From Cenococcum geophilum 1.58 (taxonomy: Eukaryota > Ascomycota > Dothideomycetes > Gloniales > Gloniaceae): a DNA stretch of 64,000 nucleotides. Under the pieces are notes generated by a model that saw only the letters and a list, made by a program, of their open reading frames with translations, ran no database searches and was not told where the DNA came from. Positions 57,102 to 64,000 of the stretch are shown in pieces. The position numbers and the translations under genes are program-made. Numbering within the stretch: position 1 is the stretch's first letter; each line of letters begins with the position of its first letter. The DNA is taken from assembly GCA_001692895.1 (NCBI GenBank), contig KV748179.1, positions 868,001 to 932,000 on the forward strand, in the 5' to 3' direction.

Positions 57102-57781
57102 CTTATAGCTAAGTCGTTTTGTTTTCTAGTTTTTTATTATAGCCTAGACTATATTACCTACGGTAAAGTTAGGCTTACGCCTATACTTATTTATTTACTA
57201 TTTTATTAATTTTTAGGCCTTTTTTAGATTTATATAGGCTACTATCTAGGCTTTTTTTAAGCGCTTAGCGTACTGCCAGGCTTCCTTATAAAATAGTTTT
57301 TTATATACGGTCTAGGGTTCTTCTAATTTTTCCTAGTTAAAGCTAGTATAGGGTAAGTAGCCTATTTTTAGTTAAATAGAGGCGAATCTAGTAGAGTTAT
57401 GGGGTAGGGTCGCTTGGGTATAGTCTATAAGGGGTAATAGTTTAGCTTAGTTATTTTAGAAGTAGTTAATAAAGGGCTAAAGCCTTTAATCTAGGTATTA
57501 GTTTATAATCTCTATCTAACCGTTAATTTGGAGGTGGTATACTATAAAAGGCTTTAGCTTAATGTCTAAAATCTAGGTAAACTCGTTCTAAAAAGCTATT
57601 ATAAACTATAGCCTATAATTAGATACAATAATATCTAGTAGTTTATAAATTTGGTAGATATAGTAGATATATAGTTAGGCTGCCTTTTTAGCATTAATAT
57701 TTTTATAATAGGGAATTAAGAACAGGTGTTTACTAAAGCAGTTAACTAGGATTATAATTATATCGTATCTATTACGGTTTG
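57102..57781 (-). pseudogene. Gyp-G3 integrase segment
   Basis: Aligns with Gyp-G1 about 39980-40655 on the minus strand (shared CTTATAGCTAAGTCGTTT and TATCGTATC blocks). It ends at the LARD-1 insertion. Confidence 0.75.
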
Positions 57782-57946
57782 TGTTGGTTTTATAAGGTGA
57801 TATCACGTATCTACAGGTTGTAGGTAGTATGATGATTGTTGTTCTTTTTGCTTCTTAATTGGAATAAGGAAGGGCGAGGAGCTTAAGACTCCTCGCCACG
57901 CTAGTGCCGCGGCGTCACGTAATAACCGCTTGCCTCATTCCCAACA
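57782..57946. repeat. LARD-1 left LTR
   Basis: 165 bp, nearly identical to 60364-60528. Contains an inverted repeat GGCGAGGAG-cttaaga-CTCCTCGCC. Confidence 0.92.
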
Positions 57947-58158
57947 CTAGCAACTCTTCTTTTATGGTTGCCATCTATATACAAATACTGCTTAACTAGC
58001 GTAACAAATATCGATCCTCCTTACTTACTATTGCCATTGCAATATAAGTCTCGCTGTCCTAAAATTTGCCTCTTAGCACGTGGTGCTTTCTTACTTGGAG
58101 TCGTAAGTGGACATTATATTAGGGCCGTTAAGGCGCTAGTTGTAAGCGAGCTAATAGC

Positions 58159-58185
58159 GATTTTCTATCCCGGGGATGGAAAATC
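58159..58185. repeat. Second shared palindrome, LARD-1 copy
   Basis: GATTTTCTATCCC and GGGATGGAAAATC, with CTAATAGC before and CTAATTGGC after: the inverted form of the motif in Gyp-P1 and Gyp-B. Nearby sequence GGCGCTAGTTGTAAGCGAGC resembles the Gyp-G1 LTR. Confidence 0.7.
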
Positions 58186-58498
58186 CTAATTGGCTGGTTA
58201 AAGTTAGGGTCTGTAGAATATCGCAGGTAGCATACCCTAGTACCGTTATCTACCTTACTAAGCTCCATAAGAAGCTTCTGGCAATTTTTCTTTTATAGAT
58301 ATGGCGCTGCAGAAAGGCAGTAAGGTGTTAGTTTAGCTACAGGCAAAGCAGTAAAGGTTAAAGATTAGCTGCAGGCGGGAGCAGCAAAATATCGGTAAGC
58401 TGCGGGCAGGGCAGCAACGGTTAAATTGGAATTAGCTGCAAGTATAGCAGCGGTCTGTCCGGGTGGTAGTACGGTACCAGCGGCGGTAGTGATAGTGG

Positions 58499-58725
58499 TT
58501 AAGTATAGAGCTTGTCTACCAGTCGGTTGATTAATCGTAGGCGTACATACATGATCATTCGGTCGGTAAATCGCAGGCGTACAGACACAATTATTCGGTC
58601 GGTAGATCGCAGGCGTACAGGCACGATTATTCGGTCAGTAGATCGCAGGCGTACAGGCACAATCATTCGGTTGGTAGATCGCAGGCGTATTGGCGCGGTC
58701 AGTATCGTAATAGCAGGCATAGCGG
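58499..58725. repeat. LARD-1 minisatellite 1 (about 42-bp units)
   Basis: Units containing TCGGTCGGTAGATCGCAGGC followed by GTACAGGCACGAT repeat about five times. Open frames on both strands arise from the repeat and are not considered genes. The flanking sequence to 58930 shares GGTAGCAGTAC and AGGCGTATCGGC units with SR-X. Confidence 0.8.
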
Positions 58726-59255
58726 CGCTATTGGTTTGTCGATGGTATATGGCAGTACGGTGCGGTACTTATAGTCGTTGTCATGTGGCAGTGCGGTGCT
58801 AGTGTAGTGTAGGGTTGGTTCCGTAGGCAGATTGGCACGGAGTCTTGTTATAGGGTTAGTTCACAGGCGTATCGGCGCAACAGTTGTCAGATTCAGGTAG
58901 CAGTACAGTGCGAGCGTCGGGTGGTTCCATAATAAGTCCATTTGTTTAACCTACCCCTTTATTATATCGTCCGCAGGGTGCTCGATTGCGGCTAAAGTTT
59001 CGGTTATAGTTTCGGCCTTAATCTTAATTGTGGTAGTGGTGATCTGTACAGAAGGTAGTATATACTCTTTAACTAGGGTGTTCCTTCTCCCATACAACGG
59101 TTAAAGACTGCAAAGGAATTCCCTGGCAAGCCATAAACAACTTATTGTCTGTGTAGATCTCTATAATTATAGCCACCTCTTTACTGTATCTAGGTCTTTG
59201 CCTAGGTCCTTGCTCCACACTATGCACGGCTGGTTTAGGTGGTGTATATATATAT

Positions 59256-59492
59256 AGCTGCTGCGGTTACTGCGGAGGTTCTTATGGTGGTTCTTGCGGA
59301 GATTATTGCGGAGATTACTACGGAGGTTGCTACAGAGGTTGCTGCGGAGGTTCTTGCGGTGGCTCTTGCGGTGATTGTTACAGTGGTTCTTACGGAGATT
59401 ATTGCGGAGATTGCTGCGGAGGTTGCTGCAGAGGTTACTGCGGAGGTTCTTGCGGTGGTTGTTGCGGTGGTTCTTACAGAGGCTGTTGCTAG
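59256..59492 (+). repeat. LARD-1 minisatellite 2, encoding a Cys-Gly-rich frame
   Basis: Variable 15-18-bp units (GCGGAGGTTCTT / GCGGTGGTTGTT) repeat through this stretch. Frame 59256-59492 would give a 78-residue Cys/Gly/Tyr/Ser repeat (SCCGYCGGS, GGCCRGYCGGS) ending TAG, with no ATG found near its start. The frame one base on also stays open (59239-59508, Ala/Val/Glu-rich). On the minus strand the repeat reads QPPQEPPQ with stops. Coding is unproven. Confidence 0.6.
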
Positions 59493-59509
59493 GCAGAAGA
59501 AGGACTAAG

Positions 59510-60363
59510 TAGGAGATTAGCGTTCTAGGGGTTTTAATACGAATTAAAGTTGCCTTCTAAAGAATATCGGTTGGTTCTTGGTTTCTATAGTTAACGTATA
59601 ATCTTAGCTTCCGTCCATACTAGTTCTTCTATACTAATAATAACGGCCTAAATATTGCTAGCAATTAAGTTACCGTTCTCAGTAATGTATACCCTGTTCC
59701 TACGGAGGAAGTTTTAAAAATCCCAAACAATATTAACATTGCTAAGTGCCTAGGTGTTAGCGGTCTATCCTACGAAATCCTCCCTAAAATATTCCCACAG
59801 CTATAGATCGGCGTAGTGTTTACTTTAGTAGAATATAATATAGTATAGGAGAAAGCCGTTAACTTATTTTGCGGTACAAGTTATTATATTAATAGTAAAT
59901 TCGTCCTAATCTTTATTAATAAGTTTCGCGTACAAAGCTACCCCTAGTGGTAAGGAGTCTTCCTAGTCGTTTAAGGTAGGCGTAGCTATGTTGTCGGGGG
60001 GAGGGAAGTATTATTGAGGTAGGGATTGTCGTTTGGTACGCGTTCGTTATTTAGTACGCGTTTATAACGTATATTTGCGATTATAGGGCTTAGGACTAGT
60101 TCTAGCCTTAAATCGCGAAGACTTATAAAGCGTGTTATTCTGCGTAATNGACGCAAGAATNTATAATCTNNNAAAGGCTTANGACNAGTTCTGGCCTTTA
60201 GATNCTTAGATTTGTGGAAGAGTTCTATTTAAGGTTTAGGACTAGTTCTGACCTTAAAAGACAGCTTCCTTTAGCACGAGTAGCACTGGTATAGTGGCTT
60301 ATCTCTTCTTGGTGGAATACCTAGCTGTTTTATAGTATAACAGTAAAATTAACTACTAATTAG
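59510..60363. other. LARD-1 interior, no recognised feature
   Basis: Moderately RIPed sequence. A repeated phrase GGCTTAGGACTAGTTCT occurs near 60088 and 60177 and, with ambiguous bases, in between. Ambiguous bases lie at 60150-60204. Confidence 0.45.
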
Positions 60364-60528
60364 TGTTGGTTTTATAAGGTGATATCACGTATCTATAGGT
60401 TGTAGGTAGTATAATAATTGTTGTTCTTTTTGCTTCTTAATTAGAATGAGGAAGGGCGAGGAGCTTAAGACTCCTCGCCACGCTAGTGCCGCGGCGTCAC
60501 GTGACGACCGCTTGCCTCATTCCCGATA
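60364..60528. repeat. LARD-1 right LTR
   Basis: 165 bp; terminal CA has become TA. Followed by GTTTA, the RIPed duplication. Confidence 0.92.
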
Positions 60529-60533
60529 GTTTA

Positions 60534-62286
60534 TAGGTAGTTTATAGAAGTCTGTAGAGATATATTACTAGGGGCGGTTAGGTATTAGTAGGAGTTTTAA
60601 TAGTTTTAGGTTTTTATCTTATAGAATTATAAACCTATAGTAATCGTTATAGTTCCGTATATAATGGTTAATATTTATAACTATTCTGGGCTAGTAGTAA
60701 TAGTTACTAATAATTTTACAGGTCTTATTTTTTTTAAGATAGGCTATAGAGACCTAGGTATATACTTTAGCGATAAGCTAAATCTATAAATTCTATTTCT
60801 TTACCACTACTAGCCGTACCTAGTACTTAAGTAGTTTTTTTTAAGGGACTATAGGCTAGTAATATTCTTTACCTTTTTACGGTATTCCTATAGAGAGGGG
60901 GCCGTATAGTTTACTTATAGTAGTTTATTAATAGGGTTAAGTTCTATAGAGTTAATAGGGTATATCTTAGTTTTTAAAGATTTTATACTTAGTTCTGTCT
61001 ATATCTAAGGGCTAAAGTGCTTTAGTTATAGTAGCGTCTAGCTCCATAATAAGATCTTTACGGCTACCCATTTATTTAGGTCCTATTTACCTTTTATAAG
61101 TACGTTTATACAGTATATAGCGCCTGGCCTATATATAATTAGGAGGTTAAACTATAATAGAATATCTGCCTAGCGCGCCTACTGTATTATAAGGGCCTTT
61201 ATTATTATAAAATATTCTAAGGCCTTATAATTGGAAACTACCTAAATAGGCTTGGGGGTCCCTTTTAACTATACTCGCTAGTGCTAAAGGCTAGAGATAA
61301 TAGTTAGTATTTCTTTATTATAAATTAGGTAGTTTAGCTTATTATCTACTATAGTCTTTAAATAGTAAATAATAGGGTGCCATTCTCCGTCCGTCTACTT
61401 TTAGAAATAAACGCTAGCTATAACACTATTTAAAGCGTCAGTTTTTAGTATTAAGGGCTGTTTTAGATTAAAGTGGGCGAGTAAGGGAGCGGAGACTAGT
61501 TATTTCTTAAGCTTATTAAAGACCTATTTATATATGGTATTAAAGTAAAAGGGCCGGTTCTTTTAGGTAAGGCGGCTAAGGGGCTAGGTAATTCTACTAT
61601 AGTTCTTAATAAAGCGTTAGTAGAAGTTATAGAAACCTAAAAATAACTATACTCTTTTTATGGTTCTTAGGGATACCTACTAGTTAATTACGGCCGTCTT
61701 CTTTAGGTCTGCCTTAATTTTATTTATACTAACAATAAACCTAAGGTACTTTATACACTTAACACTAAATTTTAACTTCCTAATATTGGCCTAGAGGCTA
61801 GCTTTATAGAGCTGTTATAGGATCTTATAGATGTGCTCCTTATATTCTAACTTATTCTTAGAATAGATTATAATATTATCTAGGTAGGTTATATAGAAGT
61901 TATTAAGATAGTTAAAGAGTATATTGTTTATATATCGCTAGTACGTAGCTAGTCCGTTAGTCTAAAAGGAAGTACTTTATATTTATATAATCCGTAATAG
62001 GTTTAAAATGTAGTAAGATCTATAGATCTGGGGTTTATTTTAATTTGGTAAAAGGTCTAACGGATATTAAGCTTTCTAAAAACCTTAGCTCTACTTATTT
62101 AAGCTAGTGTCTTATTTAATAGAGGTAACAGATAGCGGTTCTTATAGGTTATATTATTTAGCTTATAGTAGTTAAGATAGAAACAAAGTTTTCTATTTGG
62201 CTTCTTAGTAAAGAGAATTAGTACAGTAAAAGGGGTTTAACTAGGCTTCATAAATCCCTTATATATGTTATTAATAAGATACTACT
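60534..62286 (-). pseudogene. Gyp-G3 RT, RNase H and integrase start
   Basis: The minus-strand RT box YLDNI lies at about 61870-61892. RNase H and the integrase N-terminus follow toward 60534. It aligns in order with Gyp-G1 40660-42420 and is interrupted at 62287 by FB-1. Confidence 0.8.
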
Positions 62287-62694
62287 AACGTAGTTTGCGG
62301 GCTAATGGGTTATATAGGCCTCTGGGTCACCACTAAAAATTAAAAAATTTATACTTTAATATCTTAATAACCACTTAATAATAAATTCTAATAATTTGGA
62401 TTTGGATTTTTATACACGCTCTGCAGCTTCTATTAAAGTTGCATAATAATTAATTCAGTGGTTTTTAAGATATAGTAATTTAGCTTTATTTTGGCCCCTA
62501 AACTATAATATCTTAAAAACTACTAAACTAATTATTATGCAACTTTAATAGAAGCTGCAGAGTATATAGGAAAGTCTAAATCTAAATTATTATAATTTAC
62601 TATTAAGTGGCTGTTAAGATGTTAGAGTACGAATTTTTTAATTTTTAGTGGTAACCCGGAGGCCCGCATAACCCATTAGCCCGCAGACTACGTT
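62287..62694. mobile_element. FB-1: 408-bp near-perfect palindrome (fold-back/MITE)
   Basis: Two arms of about 195-200 bp are reverse complements of each other around a short centre near 62490. Outer arm sequence: CGTAG(T)TTGCGGGCTAATGGG; next GGCCTCNGGGT, ACCACTAAAAATTAAAAAATT, and inner CTGCAGCTTCTATTAAAGTT. Mismatches are mainly C/T or G/A. The outermost bases could reflect a TA target duplication (TA-GTTTGC...GCAGAC-TA), as for Tc1/mariner or pogo MITEs. It sits within the Gyp-G3 RT region. Confidence 0.85.
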
Positions 62695-63780
62695 AAGTAG
62701 CCTATTATTTGGTAATAGATTGCTAATAAATGGGGGCATAGCTAAGGGAGTTTTTCTTATCTAGCTTAATCTTAATCTTGTGGTTATATGGTTAGTAAGG
62801 TAGAATAGGTTAAATACTACGTTAGAGAATACGTCCTTAAACTTTTAGTATTAGTAGGGCAGTTTCCGCTCTACTAGCTCCTTATCTATAAGCTTACTTT
62901 CCTTTCTACTAAGCTTATATTCCTTTCCTCTAATTATTTAATTAATTTTATATAAGCTAGTGGTAAAAGCAACGGTATTAGGTTGGACTAGGTTTTAGTA
63001 GAATCCTACGGCGTTAATATAGTAGATATTAACTAGTAGAAGGTCCATAGGTTTATTTACGGACTTTTATTAAACCGTATTTTGCGGTATAGGGTTTATA
63101 ATCTTTCTTAGCTTATATTCTATATTCTATAAGTTATCCTTCCGGTCTATTAGATTAGTATAGCGTTTAGTATTCCTAACCTTTCCTTATAGCTATATAT
63201 AGCCTAAGTTCTCTATAGGGGACTTAGGTAGATTACTACTAACTTTTTAAGTCTCTAGTGCGGGTAGTATAATATAGGTAGTCTATAAACGGCGTAGTAT
63301 ACAGATCTATTATAGATTAAGCTATATGTCTTTTTTAAAGACCTAGTCTTTATATATAGCATTAGCCTAGTAAATAGTATTAATCTAGGGCCGTATGAGG
63401 TTTTCTATTATAATACTAATTTCATTTATAAAGAAAGGTATTAGGGGTATAGTTTTAGGCTAAATAAGCTATAAGCCTAAATACGCTAGCTATTTTTTCC
63501 TTAAAATTATATTATAACTTCTAAGGTCCGTAATAAGGAAGGGGATATTATATTACCTTTATCCGTTAATATGGAGGTAAATCTATAAGATAGTTATAAT
63601 AAGTAGCCTTATTTATTTAATATACCTATTATAGAGTAAGTATAAGCGACGATAATATATAGTAAAGTAGATATTATTAAGTTATATATATAAACTATAT
63701 AATAAGATTAAGACGTTATATAAGGAAAGAAGGTAGGAAAACGGGGAGAAAGGGTATATATTGTTAACTTAGTTGCTTAG
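62695..63780 (-). pseudogene. Gyp-G3 protease/gag region
   Basis: A minus-strand, stop-filled continuation upstream of RT. It lies where Gyp-G1 has protease and gag; no zinc knuckle was confidently seen. Confidence 0.55.
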
Positions 63781-63823
63781 TTAATACGTATACAAAGTAG
63801 AATAGGATTTAGGCTATAGTCCT

Positions 63824-63868
63824 AGCAGAACTTAGTAGAATTTAGTAAAACTTAGCAGAATATAGTAG
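63824..63868. repeat. 10-bp tandem repeat AGCAGAAYTT
   Basis: About 4.5 units in a row (AGCAGAACTT, AGTAGAATTT, AGTAAAACTT, AGCAGAATAT). Variants occur in the Gyp-G1 LTR and 3' region (39491-39520) and, inverted, at 36674-36706. Confidence 0.65.
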
Positions 63869-63957
63869 ATTACCGTTAGATTGCTATAGGTCGCGGCAAA
63901 TTATAATCTTATAGTTAGTAGAAATAAGTAGGCGTGTATAAGGTATTATAGGGGTAT

Positions 63958-64000
63958 TATTACAGCACTGACCTGTCTTATACTGTTTCCTACTATTGGC
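63958..64000 (+). repeat. Start of another Gyp-P1-family LTR at the window edge
   Basis: The last 43 bases begin TATTACAGCACTGACC and match the first part of the Gyp-P1 LTR (36727, 50108) with small differences. Only the edge of the element is in the window. Confidence 0.75.

Larger units (their letters stand above)
57777..60533. mobile_element. LARD-1: 2.75-kb non-autonomous LTR retrotransposon
   Basis: The element is 57782-60528, with two 165-bp LTRs (57782-57946 and 60364-60528) running TGTTGGTTTTATAAGG...CATTCCCAACA. The 5-bp duplications are GTTTG at 57777-57781 and GTTTA at 60529-60533; the single G-to-A difference is what RIP would produce. The 2,417-bp interior has no recognisable gag or pol but carries two minisatellites and a copy of the second shared palindrome. 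It must have been mobilised by another element's machinery. Confidence 0.9.
36723..63957 (-). mobile_element. Gyp-G3: old minus-strand gypsy element expanded by nested insertions
   Basis: Host segments 36723-36726, 50300-50783, 57102-57781, 60534-62286 and 62695-63957 read continuously on the minus strand as gag, RT, RNase H, integrase and chromodomain when Gyp-P1, Gyp-P2, LARD-1 and the palindrome FB-1 are removed. They align in order with Gyp-G1 (39214-44900), so the two are related families. The remaining own sequence is about 4.2 kb. The right LTR is not recognisable within the window. Confidence 0.8.

Noticed and set aside
58499..58802. Arg/Ile-rich open frames on both strands
   Set aside because: They are produced by the 42-bp minisatellite unit; both strands stay open in parallel and no start context or domain is present.
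1..64000. Bacterial operon, defence island or biosynthetic cluster
   Set aside because: Spliced intron, Crypton, Tad LINE, chromodomain gypsy elements and RIP mark the DNA as fungal. No operon-like gene series or biosynthetic domains were found.

Overview
The window looks like a repeat-dense, RIP-mutated block from a filamentous ascomycete (Pezizomycotina). RIP is repeat-induced point mutation, C-to-T mainly at CpA. Most of the 64 kb is TpA-rich and poor in CpA/TpG. Coding frames of transposon proteins stay in register for kilobases but are full of TAG/TAA where CAG, CAA or TGG would be expected. The element types (chromodomain Ty3/gypsy, Tad-type LINE, Crypton, Helitron, Tc1-like, hAT-like) and a short spliced intron in the one good host gene fit such a fungus. 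The species cannot be named from the sequence.

Layout. 1-5091: minus-strand gypsy element (TE-A) running off the left edge. 5092-5750: remnant of a Tc1-like transposon. 5760-8340: the only largely un-RIPed host DNA. It holds a spliced gene for a small Kre9/KNH-like cell-surface membrane protein, whose last codons were replaced by an 875-bp hAT-like element with a perfect 8-bp target duplication, and the decayed end of a minus-strand multi-pass membrane-protein gene. 8345-13391: Helitron (Rep plus Pif1-type helicase). 13392-13924 and 24244-25010: one Tad-type LINE ORF1, split by gypsy element Gyp-B (13925-24238), which itself contains a Crypton. 25621-25755 and 35110-35800: one F-box/ankyrin gene, split by a small LTR element SR-X (25756-35104), which is itself split by Gyp-Y (27042-35047). 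From about 36.6 kb to beyond 63.9 kb one old minus-strand gypsy element (Gyp-G3) is expanded by insertions: Gyp-P1 (36727-50294, itself hit by Gyp-G1 at 39004-45202 and TRIM-1 at 48299-48767), Gyp-P2 (50784-57096), a non-autonomous LTR element LARD-1 (57782-60528) and a 408-bp palindrome (62287-62694). A further LTR starts at 63958.

The insertion order is supported by target-site duplications read directly from the sequence: TTGGGGAC (hAT), CTTAG (Gyp-B), AACGC (SR-X), CACGG (Gyp-Y), ATACC (Gyp-P1), CTAGG (Gyp-G1), TTTAT (TRIM-1), TCTAG (Gyp-P2) and GTTTG/GTTTA (LARD-1). Removing each insertion with one duplication rejoins the interrupted reading frame or element.

The least expected signals are a 23-bp palindrome shared by four gypsy elements with unrelated LTRs, a second shared palindrome, a 469-bp TRIM with 102-bp LTRs, a small LTR element whose two ends carry an LTR core in opposite orientations, a sharply bounded un-RIPed island at about 25.94-27.46 kb, and a hAT insertion that now encodes the C-terminus of a host protein. 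No working defence, metabolic or secretion system was found. Domain calls come from reading translations by eye, and boundaries given as 'about' are approximate.
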